From assembly GCA_030536315.1 (NCBI GenBank), contig JAUNQF010000001.1, positions 12,831 through 76,830 on the forward strand: a stretch of DNA of 64,000 bases. The letters are read 5' to 3'. Below the pieces are notes generated by a model that was not told where the DNA came from, made no database searches, and saw nothing but the letters and a program-made list of their open reading frames with translations. Numbering within the stretch: position 1 is the stretch's first letter; the number at the start of each line of letters is the position of its first letter. The stretch is from Coriobacteriia bacterium. Lineage in GTDB: Bacteria; Actinomycetota; Coriobacteriia; Coriobacteriales; Eggerthellaceae. The position numbers and the translations under genes are program-made. This document shows positions 42,558-51,583 of this stretch, piece by piece.

Positions 42558-43202
42558 ATGGCAGATAAAGTTGTAGAACATTTTATAAAGCTGCAAATTC
42601 CAGCTGGACAGGCTCAGCCTGCACCTCCTGTAGGTCCAGCGCTTGGTGCTGCTGGTGTTAATATTATGCAGTTTTGCCAGGCTTTTAATGCTGCTACGCA
42701 AGACAAAGCCGGCACAGTAATCCCTGTTGAGATCAGCGTATACGAGGACAAGACCTTCGACTTCGTTTGTAAGACTCCTCCAGCCGCTGTTCTAATTAAA
42801 GAAAAGCTGGGCATCAAGAGTGCTTCGGGAATTCCTCAGTTGAAATTTGTGGGCACGCTCACTAAGGATCAGCTCCGCGAAATTGCCGAAATTAAGATGC
42901 CTGACCTTAACGCAAATGACATCGAAGCCGCGATGGCCATTGTTGCTGGAACTGCTCGAAGCATGGGCGTTCGCGTTGAGGGTATTGAGATGAAGAAGGA
43001 ATACGTTGCTTCGAAGCGTGTTGCTGCGCTTCTTAGTGGTAAGTCGCTCGAGGAAATTGAGCAGGCTGAAAAGGCTGCCGAGGCTGCTGAACTTGGTCAA
43101 ACTGAGGAAGCTGCTGAGGGCGCCGAAGAAGAGGCTGCTGCTGAAGGCAAGGAAGAAGCCAAAGAAGAAGAGCAGCCTAAAGACGAGAAAAAAGACGAAT
43201 AG
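42558..43202 (+). CDS. rplK: 50S ribosomal protein uL11 with acidic tail
   Basis: L11 forms the GTPase-associated stalk base. The family part is residues 1-141 ([41 protein letters not shown]). It is followed by about 70 extra residues, first [25 protein letters not shown] and then a run of Glu, Ala and Lys. The tail is in frame, of normal composition for the genome, and ends with TAG, so it is real rather than a read-through. AAAGGAAAAG precedes the ATG. Confidence 0.96.
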   Translation: MADKVVEHFIKLQIPAGQAQPAPPVGPALGAAGVNIMQFCQAFNAATQDKAGTVIPVEISVYEDKTFDFVCKTPPAAVLIKEKLGIKSASGIPQLKFVGTLTKDQLREIAEIKMPDLNANDIEAAMAIVAGTARSMGVRVEGIEMKKEYVASKRVAALLSGKSLEEIEQAEKAAEAAELGQTEEAAEGAEEEAAAEGKEEAKEEEQPKDEKKDE

Positions 43203-43277
43203 TCTTTTTATAGTGGCAGGGACAGTTTGAAAGCCGCAAACTTATAAGCCCGCCAAGACCACAAAGGAGATGATATT

Positions 43278-43952
43278 ATGGCTAAGACAAAAAACTACAA
43301 AGCTGCCCAAGAGGCATTCCCAAAAGAAGCAGTTCCTGCAAAAGATGCATTTGATGCTTTGGTTAAGGCTCCAAAGATGGGCTTCGACCAAACTGTTGAA
43401 GCGCATTTTCGTTTGGGTCTAGACACTCGTCAAAGTGATCAGCAAATTCGTGGAATGGTTGCTCTACCTAGCGGTTCGGGCAAGACTGTTCGCGTTGCTG
43501 TTTTTGCTGAAGGCGATGCTGCTAAAAAGGCGAAGGACGCTGGCGCTGACATCGTTGGTTCTGATGACCTTGTCAAAGATGTTCAAGGCGGCAAAATCGA
43601 CTTCGATGCTGTTGTTGCAACCCCAGATCAAATGGCAAAAGTTGGTAAGCTGGGTAAAGTCCTTGGACCTCGCAACTTGATGCCTAACCCAAAACTTGGA
43701 ACTGTAACACCTGATGTTGAAAAGGCTATCAAAGACCTTAAAGGTGGAAAGGTTGAATACCGCGCCGACAAATTCGGCATTTGCCATGTAATTATTGGTA
43801 AGCTCAGCTTTACACCTGACATGTTGCTTATGAATTACAACGCTGTTCTTGATGCTATCACACGTGCGAAGCCATCTTCGGCAAAGGGTCGCTACATCAA
43901 GAGCGTTTCAATTTCCGCAACCATGACACCTGCAATCAAAATTGCAGAATAA
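43278..43952 (+). CDS. rplA: 50S ribosomal protein uL1
   Basis: L1 binds 23S rRNA at the exit-site stalk and represses its own operon. 224 residues, with [30 protein letters not shown] (the RNA-binding signature) and [25 protein letters not shown] precedes the ATG. The stop overlaps the ATG of map (TAATG). Confidence 0.98.
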   Translation: MAKTKNYKAAQEAFPKEAVPAKDAFDALVKAPKMGFDQTVEAHFRLGLDTRQSDQQIRGMVALPSGSGKTVRVAVFAEGDAAKKAKDAGADIVGSDDLVKDVQGGKIDFDAVVATPDQMAKVGKLGKVLGPRNLMPNPKLGTVTPDVEKAIKDLKGGKVEYRADKFGICHVIIGKLSFTPDMLLMNYNAVLDAITRAKPSSAKGRYIKSVSISATMTPAIKIAE

Positions 43953-44698
43953 TGATTAACATCAAATCTAAAGAAGAGATTGACGCAATGCGCGAGGCTG
44001 GCCGAATTTCGGCCAAGGCCTTGCAGCTTACTGGTGCGCAGGTCAGACCTGGAATTTCAACTCTTGAGTTGGATCAAATTTGCGAGGAAATCATTCGCCT
44101 CGAAGGCGCAGTTCCAGCTTTCAAGGGCTACAACGGTTTTCCAGGTTCCATTTGTGCAAGCGTTAATGACGCGGTTGTCCACGGCATCCCGTCCGCTGAA
44201 ATCATTTTGCAAGAGGGTGACATTATCTCGATCGATACCGGCGCCATCATCAATGGTTGAGTGGGAGACAACGCCTGGACTTTTCCAGTTGGTGAAATCT
44301 CCGAAGCCAAGGCTCGGCTTCTCGCGAAAACCGAGGAATGCATGTGAGCCGAAATTGATGCTGCACGTGCGGGCAATCACCTCGGAGACATTGGTCATGC
44401 GTGTCAAAAGCTCGCCGAAAGCGCAGGTTACGGCGTTGTTCGTGAATACGTCGGCCATGGTATTGGGCACATGATGCACGAAGAGCCAAACATCCAAAAC
44501 TATGGCAAACCCGGCACCGGTCCTCTTCTTGAACCAGGTATGGTCTTCGCTCTTGAACCGATGATTAACATGGGCACGGCTGATGTTGTCGACGGCCTGG
44601 ATGGCTGGCTTGTCTCAACCGCCGATGGCCAACCTTCCGCCCACTTCGAAAAAACCATCGCCATCACTGACGCCGATCCTATAATTCTTACTCAATAA
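43952..44698 (+). CDS. map: Methionine aminopeptidase, type I
   Basis: Removes the initiator Met from new proteins. 248 residues. The metal ligands are visible as Asp in DTGAIINGWVGDNAW, His in GHGIGHMMHEEP, Glu in ALEPMI and Glu in FEKTIAI. TGA codons at 44258 and 44345 are read as Trp; standard code would leave only the N-terminal third. The start overlaps the rplA stop, so the two are coupled. Confidence 0.95.
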
Positions 44699-44747
44699 TC
44701 CCAATTTTTTGGTAAAATCAACCTGTCAAGCAAACAAAGGGGATATC

Positions 44748-47700
44748 ATGAAAACGAAAGTTTCTTCATGAGCGCTTGTTCTTCTTTTTTCGATGCTCAT
44801 AATTTTCACACTACTATGTTCTGGAATCGCTTTAGCCTACGCTAATGGACCAGGCGATTCAGACTACGAAGACCTCTGGTCCGAATTCTTCGCTCCGAAA
44901 GCTGCCGAATCAAACCAATCAAATACGTCAAACGCCCTTCCAACAGGATTGCAAATTTTCAAATCTGATGGCACTACACAAGCCGATGAAAATACAGACT
45001 ATACAGTTAGTGGCCTTGACGTCACATTACTAACTAATGACTTAGTAATTAAGGGCGGCACTGAGGAAAGCCCTGTTGAGGCTAAAATTATTGTTGATGG
45101 TTTAACTAATTCAATTTCCAAGTTAACATTAGATAACCTTCACATATTTGATAAGACTAACGAAAAAACACCATTTCAATTATTTGCCCATCAGGAAACG
45201 AAGACAACCCTGAAGATCCTGACTTTACTTTATCTATAAAAAATTATTGCACAATTTACCAAACTCAAAACGATAACGGCCAGCAAGCATTAAATATCAG
45301 TGGTGGTTCTGGCAATGGTATTAACATCGAAGGCGTTAAAATCGCTGATAAGGCTGCTTCGTTAGAAATTGTCGCTCAATTTATGGACGCAATTTTCGTT
45401 CAAACGGCTGAGCCAGTCACGTTTTCTGGTGACATGGCTGCCGCAGTGTATTCTGTCCGGGATGATGGAATTGATTGAGCTGCTGATGGTGATCATTCGT
45501 CTCTAACATTAACCGATAACGTTAGTGCTGTTTTTGGAAGTGAACAGGATCACAAGTTTTCAGCAATTGATGCTGGTTCATTATACATCAATGGTTCTGC
45601 AAGTCTATCAGCGCTTTCCCGAAATAGGAGCACTCAAAATGCTCCAGTAATTAAAACGATTGACGACTTTACCGTTGACACTGAAGGTTTTGTTTTTGTT
45701 GATGCTTATAATGAATGGTCGTGGCAGGCAATTGATTGCAACAAGCTTACAATTAACAAGTGCGACGAAGGCTTTACTGCTGTTGCTTGAGATTATCCTG
45801 CGGTAGTTTGTCATAGCGCTGATTCAAGCAATCCTGATAACGGTGTATTTTCAATTAGTGACGATGCCGCGCCAAACGTTTACCTTAGTGGTGGCTTTGC
45901 TCCTAAAAAGGAGACTGACCATCGTGCAATTCGAGGTGCTTTCACCGTCCAATTTCCAGAAAAGTTTGTTGTTCCGGATGGTTACCTAATGTATGGAAGC
46001 GAATCCAAGTGAGATGAAATTACAAACATTACAAAGCGCGCAGTTACAACCTTCTCATCTGGATACGCGCTCGAAGCTAATACACCAGAATTTGATGTTT
46101 ACACCCCAGTTATTCCTGACTGGAATGGCTTGGCAGAATCGAAGTACGCTCACAGTGTTGTTTTCCGCCAAGCTGAAGAGCTAATCTTCGTTCCTGGACA
46201 AAAGCCTGGCTATAATAATGCTGGATACAGAGATTGTTATAAATTTAAAGACACAGACATTTATTTCGAAGATTATGACCAAACAATTTCTATTGATAAC
46301 ATAGATCAGTGGCGAAGCCAAGGTGGCGCCGGTTATTTGAATCCTCTTGGGATTGATTTTAACGCTTATAGAGAAACTGTTCTTGCCCAATGCGACTTAA
46401 TGTTTGACAGAGGCGACAGGCCAGAAATCGCTCAGCTGACAAGTGCTGCAAAGACCAAGATTGAAAATTATCTTTATGATGTTTCACTTTCTATGTCAAG
46501 CAATAAAGCAAAGGTGGATGAAATTTATAATCAGCTTGTTGCAGATACCGATGCTCTTGCCTTGCCTGTTCCTGAGCCATGGATTCCGCCAACTCCTGTA
46601 GATCCTGAAAATACTGGTACTTCTCAAACTGGCGATAGCCTCCCGCTTTGGGCTGGCATTTTGCTTGCGGCTGTTGCAGCTGCTGCCGGAATTGTTGCAT
46701 GAAGAAAGCGAGAACTCATTAAAGCTAAGTTAATCGCGAACGGGTCTTCGTCTTCGGTAGCAAAATCTGGATTTATTGTTACTCTTTTCGCCGCCATCAT
46801 TGTCCCAATTATGTTCTTGATGGGTCTTATTGTTGCAAATGCCGGAACCAACACCGAGGCGGCTTTGTCTTCGGAGGGCATAAACAATTTATTGTTTACC
46901 AACCCATTTGTTGCTCAATATAACGAAGGCGAATATCCAGATATCACGATTACCAAAGACGGTCAGCCTGCCACTCCAGATGTTGACTACGAAGCTGATC
47001 CAACAACCAACAAAACAATTCTTATTAAGTCGAATGGTTTAACTGTCTCTGGTGGATCTGAGATAAGTTCTGTTGAGGTTAGCATCACAACCGCAAATAA
47101 TGTTACTGATTTAACTATTAACAATTTATACATTAGCACAAACAGGGAATGAGTTGATAAATATAATGGTCATACATTAATTCTTGATTGGGTTGCTCAA
47201 TCTGGTTCTGAAGCAAAGAACTTTACCTTGAATGTTAAGGGTAATAATAGTATTACTCAATCTAATTCGGAGAAAGGTGGCTGTGCAATTGATATTCTAA
47301 ATGAACAAGGCTATGGATGCAATATTCATGGCGAAGCTGGCAGCATACTTAACACTTCTTCGGCATATTACGAATCTATATTTGTTCATAAAGGACCGCT
47401 TCAGTTCTCTGGTGATTTAAAAGCTAATATTACAGCTTACTCTCAAAGGTGTATTGCTTGGCAAGCAGAAGTTCACGATACAGATATACTTGCTCTTACT
47501 GATAACGTTGACGTTACTTGTGTTGCTTCGCACAGTCAAAATTATTCTGCTGTTCAAGCTGGTGATCTAGCTGTTCTTAATAAAGCAAGTTTTGAAGCAT
47601 ATAACAATAATGGAAGAAGTAGAGATATTCCTACAGTTGATGTTAGGTACTATTTTGGAATAAATACAACTGGAAATGTTACAGTAGGTAATGTAAATCA

Positions 47701-48493
47701 AGGTTCTTGGCAAGCTATTAAGTGCAGGACTTTATCAATTCTAAATTGCGAAAACTTCTTTGCGTTTTCGTCAGATTACACTGCAGTTGAATGCACGAAT
47801 GCGCTAACAATTCAAACACCTAATGTTGTATTTTGCGGTGAATATAATCGTGAGCTAACTCAAAATCATGCGCGAAGAGGTGCAATTACGGTTGACGATC
47901 CTACTAAAGTATACATCTCACCAGACATAATGGCTTTCGGAAGTCAAGCGGCTTATGATCCATCGAATCCAACTAATCTTGCTTTCTTGGTTAGGACTGC
48001 CGGCGATGATGTTGCCGAAACCGATAAACTTTACACGCCAGCAGTTTGTGACGGTAATATCGCAACTATCGCAAAAACAATTTCTTTTAAGCAGGCTGCA
48101 CATAGTTTAGAACTTGTTCATGGCGTCGCGCCTACATATACAACGCCTGGTTATAAGGATTACTATTATTGCAAAGATTGTGGTTTTTATTACGAAGATG
48201 TTCAAGGTACAAGCAGAATTGTTTTTATTGAAGAATGGATGTCACCTTGGGGTAATGGTTATATACCTGCGCTTGGTGAGGGTTTCGAGCCTTATCGCGC
48301 GAAGATGATTGAGGCTTGCAATAACATGTATATAAGGGCTGATGTACCAGAGATTCATGTGTTGGTTGAAACTGCGCAAACTCTAATCAGCGGCTATACA
48401 TATAACGAAGCTGAGTCCATGGCTGCAAACAAAGCCATGCTTGACAAAGTATATTATCAGTTGCTGGACAAAGTTAACAACATTCAGCTTTAA
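44748..48493 (+). CDS. Duplicated surface protein with QTGD hinge, interrupted by a frameshift
   Basis: A protein of about 1248 residues if a frameshift is bridged. It starts with a signal peptide ending in AYA (MKTKVSSWALVLLF...) after AAAGGGGA. At 45163-45168 there is a run of six A; the starting frame meets TAA at 45237, while the -1 frame from this run continues open to TAA at 48493. Two homologous halves (ending near 46570 and 48493) share a strand-rich, beta-helix-like section and a tail module (PGYRD...YFEDYDQ; PGYKD...YYEDVQG). Between them lie TSQTGDSLP, a helix and RKR, then a cytoplasmic loop and a second, signal-like helix ending in ANA. Six or so TGA codons are read as Trp. It could be phase-variable, a decaying gene, or an assembly error; the role is probably adhesion. 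Confidence 0.7.
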
Positions 48494-48516
48494 TTCGCTG
48501 ATTTAATTAAATTTAG

Positions 48517-48547
48517 AATCGAGGACTTCAATTTGGGGTCCTCGATT
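48517..48547 (+). terminator. Terminator after the duplicated surface gene
   Basis: Stem AATCGAGGAC / GTCCTCGATT followed by TTATTTAATTT. Confidence 0.8.
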
Positions 48548-48615
48548 TTATTTAATTTCTAGAATGGCAATAATGTAATTTTATAAGGTTGTAATTCCTA
48601 TTTATTATTTTGTGA

Positions 48616-48621
48616 TAAAAT
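48616..48621 (+). promoter_or_regulatory. TAAAAT -10 box, leaderless start
   Basis: TGTGATAAAAT (extended -10) ends seven bases before the ATG at 48629; no ribosome site fits between. Confidence 0.5.
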
Positions 48622-48628
48622 TATATTT

Positions 48629-48982
48629 ATGGATGATAGAAGAGGAATAATTCTTGATAAAAATGTTGGCTTAGATGACTTAAAGTCTTTTGAGCCGAAG
48701 TTTTTTCCTGACTTTATTAAGTTTGTTATTAATCCTAAAACTAATAAGGTCAATATTGGCATGGCTGTTCATGCAGCTTGTCTTCCAGAAATGGGCGAGA
48801 AAGAAGACCTGATCGGCGGTAATATTTTCTTCAATGATGGTCACGTTGTTTGAGAGTCTACTTTGAATATTAATAAAGGCAAAGAACATGATCCAAATAA
48901 TAGAAGAATTGTTATTGACGAAGAATCTATTGAGCAGTTCAACCAAACTTTAAAGGCGTGAGTAAATTTAGAAAATGACTAG
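48629..48982 (+). CDS. DUF5674-like small protein
   Basis: A 117-residue protein. KVNIGMAVHAACLPEMG and KEDLIGGNIFF, then VVWESTLNI, resemble the core of the uncharacterised DUF5674 family (usually HADCE, QEDLWGANIYP, SLINIRP), so a distant member is likely; no function is known for it. The basic NNRRI and helical C-terminus also fit. Two TGA codons (48851 and 48956) are read as Trp. The start is behind a -10 box. It overlaps the next gene by eight bases, forming a small operon of three. Confidence 0.6.
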
Positions 48983-49358
48983 TGAAATTCAAAATATATC
49001 TTTAAACGATTATTTGAAACAAGATTTTCCTCTTAAGAATTTTGATGACGCATATATTGATGAGTGAAATAATCGAAGCTTTTTCGCTCAAATGCTTGAT
49101 GCGTGAGGAGAGATGAATTACACGTTACAATCTTTTGAAAATAAAGACAACGAAGACGTAATCATCCAGCATCTTAATTCTTTGCATGACGTTTGTTGCT
49201 TGTTTTATAACAATCCCAACAATCTTGATGGCGAAAAAGAATCACTAAAAATTGCTGAATGAGAATTTAACAATTATGTAACGGGTAAAACTAACGATTC
49301 GTCATGTATTAAGTGATTCAACCAATGAAACAACGACATCAACTATGATTTTATTTAA
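48975..49358 (+). CDS. Unknown small acidic protein
   Basis: A 127-residue acidic soluble protein visible only when five TGA codons are read as Trp; in standard code no frame of useful length is left. It has an unusually high Trp content (EWNNRSFF, DAWGEM, AEWEFN, KWFNQWNND). I do not recognise the family. The start overlaps the stop of the DUF5674-like gene, and a TTG-started gene follows after 18 bases, so the three are probably co-expressed and may work together. Confidence 0.6.
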
Positions 49359-49376
49359 TTTTAATAGGAATTTATA

Positions 49377-50123
49377 TTGAATTCTATTATTGAAAATATT
49401 AAAAAGGTTTTTTCGGATAATGAAATAGGCTACAACAATATCTCTGACTTTCAACGTAGGAATGCTCTTGTAAATTTTGTAAAAGATACCGAAACTTATA
49501 TTAAGAGAAATTGCCATAATGCAGTAAATGAGAATCTTAAAGCTTTAATAAAGTTTTTTACTATAGGAATTCAATCAGATATTAATATTTATTGTTTTGC
49601 AGACGATAAACCTGGTGTAATTCTAAAAGATCTTCAGCCAATTATTCTTGCTAGTTTATATCCGGATGTTAATAATCATTGAGAGCTTGTTAAGTGTAAT
49701 ATTAATGTTGATATAGTTAGCGATCCTGTTATTACAAATATTTGAAATCGAGAAAGACAGTTTGATAATTTTTATAATAAAATAGGAAAAATAAATCAAA
49801 ATCCATTTGATGGTTATAAAAATAATCACAAAACAAATATTTGAGCATATAAATATCTTCCTATAGGTCTTGTATTTGTTTATAATGGCAATCACTCTGT
49901 AAATTCAGCTATTATTCATAATGAAGGATCTTTCTTGTGTGAAAATTGTATAGATGTTAGTCCTTTATTTCATGATTATAGTTTTGACGGAATTGATTAT
50001 TTGTACAACAATAAGAAAATAATGAATGAATATCTTCATAGTGGTTCTAAGCCATTTAATGATAAGTTTGGTTATTTATTTGAGTTGGGAAAGTTACTAC
50101 ACAAATACAATATAACCTTTTAA
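49377..50123 (+). CDS. DUF6710-like protein, tentative
   Basis: A protein of 248 residues with three TGA codons (49680, 49743, 49842) read as Trp. The N-terminal half is helical (RNALVNFVKDTETYIKRN). In the second half LPIGLVFVYNGNHSVNSAI resembles the GNHSI-type motif of DUF6710, a family without known function; this is a weak match. The start is TTG at 49377 after AATAGGAATT. It is the last gene of a three-gene set beginning at 48629, with A+T-rich composition suggesting acquisition. Confidence 0.5.
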
Positions 50124-50222
50124 TTATTTAGTACTATATTGTGTCAAATATTTGTAAACTTTTTACTTTACCTATTTTCTTGATAAAATTGAAGAATAAC
50201 ATATATTATTCACCCAAATAAA

Positions 50223-50834
50223 TTAATTGTTGATGTTAATATCTATATTATTAAAAAAATTTAAAATGGAATTTTTAAGTTTTTCGTCCTCGATTTTTTC
50301 GATGAGAGGCATTAGCTCCTCAGGATTTTGCGGCGGCACAAGCTTTTGCTCGTTTTCTTTTTGCGTCGTGATGTTCTTCTTCATCAAGTCAACATCGTTT
50401 TTGTAAGGGAAGCGCTTGCGCATTTGAAACTTCGACGAATAAAGTTCAAGCTTGTCGAGGCGCTCGCCCTGATCATTGAACCAAAGCTTAATCATTTCCT
50501 GGCGAGAATCCAAATCTGCATAAACAGTGCTATCACAAGTGTAAATTAGTAGCTTCTTGATCATCTTCGCGCCTGGCTGAGCCTTCTTCAGCATGCCCTT
50601 ATCGGCCTCGTTCAAAATGTAAACCGCATTAATATTTTGCAAAACCAAAAAAGCCGAAGCCCCATACAGGTGGTTCGCGCACTCCTTAAACATGTTTTGA
50701 ACCTTGGCTGTGCGGAAAGCCTTTTTCGAAGCTTCGTCGCTCTCGTCAATTTCATGCAAAAGCGAATTAATGCCAACCCCCAGCGGCACCCTCTTGCCCT
50801 TGCGCAAATCACTATTTTCATACGGATTTTCCAT
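50223..50834 (-). CDS. DUF721/DciA-like protein
   Basis: A 203-residue soluble protein. The central part (about 45-150) follows the pattern of DUF721/DciA: a helical start, then LLIYTCDSTVYADLDSRQEM, in place of the family's L-V-V-x-D-S-xxWA-x-EL strand-helix, then LDKLELYSSKF as a final strand. DciA loads the replicative helicase in many bacteria. Charged tails flank the domain. No TGA is used. The assignment is by pattern only, and the ordinary dnaA/gyrB neighbourhood is absent. The gene stands alone on the minus strand. Confidence 0.5.
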   Translation of the reverse strand: MENPYENSDLRKGKRVPLGVGINSLLHEIDESDEASKKAFRTAKVQNMFKECANHLYGASAFLVLQNINAVYILNEADKGMLKKAQPGAKMIKKLLIYTCDSTVYADLDSRQEMIKLWFNDQGERLDKLELYSSKFQMRKRFPYKNDVDLMKKNITTQKENEQKLVPPQNPEELMPLIEKIEDEKLKNSILNFFNNIDININN

Positions 50835-50920
50835 ACCCCAAGTTTACCATAACCTGAAAATACGCTCAGAGCAAAATTTCATGCCATATAAAAAGTTCTG
50901 AGTTTAAATTAGAACTAATG

Positions 50921-50953
50921 TTGACACAAATCAGCCTAATGTGTATAATACAC
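50921..50953 (+). promoter_or_regulatory. Promoter with palindromic operator for the TA pair
   Basis: TTGACA (50921-50926), 17 bases, TATAAT (50944-50949). GTGTATAATACAC at 50941-50953 is a perfect 6+1+6 palindrome covering the -10 box, a likely site for repression by the antitoxin. Confidence 0.7.
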
Positions 50954-50976
50954 ACCGTAAGTATTTTGGAGGAATA

Positions 50977-51255
50977 ATGCAAACTACATTACGTAAAAAT
51001 ATAACACTAAGCAAGGTTGAATATGAAACTATCAGTCTATTTGCAAAAAAACAGGGCTTAAGCTTTTCTGAGTTTCTTAGAACAACTGCCCTTGCAGCCG
51101 CAGAAAAATCTGAAGAGATTGATCTGCTTGATTTCTTAACAAAAAATACAGAATTTGTAAGTGCTAAAGAACAAAAAGAATTTGACGAAATGAATATTGA
51201 TTTTAATAATTTAGAAGGTAGGGAACTTACTATTGATGAAGTCCTTCAAGATTAA
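50977..51255 (+). CDS. Antitoxin (ribbon-helix-helix type)
   Basis: A 92-residue protein. MQTTLRKNITLSKVEYETISLF and GLSFSEFLRTTALAA look like a ribbon-helix-helix DNA-binding start, followed by an acidic tail expected to wrap the toxin. GGAGG fits the ATG at 50977. It overlaps the toxin gene by 20 bases and has a palindrome over its -10 box, both usual for an autoregulated toxin-antitoxin operon. Confidence 0.85.
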   Translation: MQTTLRKNITLSKVEYETISLFAKKQGLSFSEFLRTTALAAAEKSEEIDLLDFLTKNTEFVSAKEQKEFDEMNIDFNNLEGRELTIDEVLQD

Positions 51256-51517
51256 ATATTCAAAGCAAGCTGAAAAATTTATAAAGAAGAATAGAGCGAT
51301 AGGCCTTCGATTTATGAAAGCCTTTATTGAAATTTCAGAAGATCCTTATGAGATTTCAAATTTTGATATCAAGAGATATAAATCTAAGAATTTTAATGAC
51401 ATATTTAGATTGCGAATTGGCCAATATCGTGCTATTTTTCGAATAGTAGATGAAGAAATTATTATTAAAGTTTTTACTATCGATAAACGCGGCGACGTCT
51501 ACAAAAAGAAAATTTAA
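51236..51517 (+). CDS. RelE/ParE-family toxin
   Basis: A 93-residue basic protein of the RelE/ParE fold: SFKIKYSKQAEKFIKKN at the start, FRLRIGQYRAIFRIVDEEI in the middle and FTIDKRGDVYKK at the end are the usual strands, with Arg and Lys residues typical of RelE-like mRNA interferases. Whether it cuts mRNA or targets gyrase (ParE) cannot be told. ATG 51236 lies inside the antitoxin gene; a TTG one codon earlier is also possible. Confidence 0.87.
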   Translation: MKSFKIKYSKQAEKFIKKNRAIGLRFMKAFIEISEDPYEISNFDIKRYKSKNFNDIFRLRIGQYRAIFRIVDEEIIIKVFTIDKRGDVYKKKI

Positions 51518-51569
51518 CTATTGTCGTGAAAATATGCTCAGAGATAAATTTCAAGTTTTTGATTGTGCT

Positions 51570-51575
51570 ATAATA
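51570..51575 (+). promoter_or_regulatory. TATAAT -10 box before 51584
   Basis: TATAAT ends eight bases before an ATA that opens the frame of the next gene, the same spacing as the leaderless ATG genes here. Confidence 0.45.
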
Positions 51576-51583
51576 CCAGGCTA

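Noticed and set aside
46811-48493. A separate gene starting at ATG 46811
   Set aside because: The frame is continuous from upstream, the ATG lies inside the second helix, and no ribosome site or -10 box precedes it.
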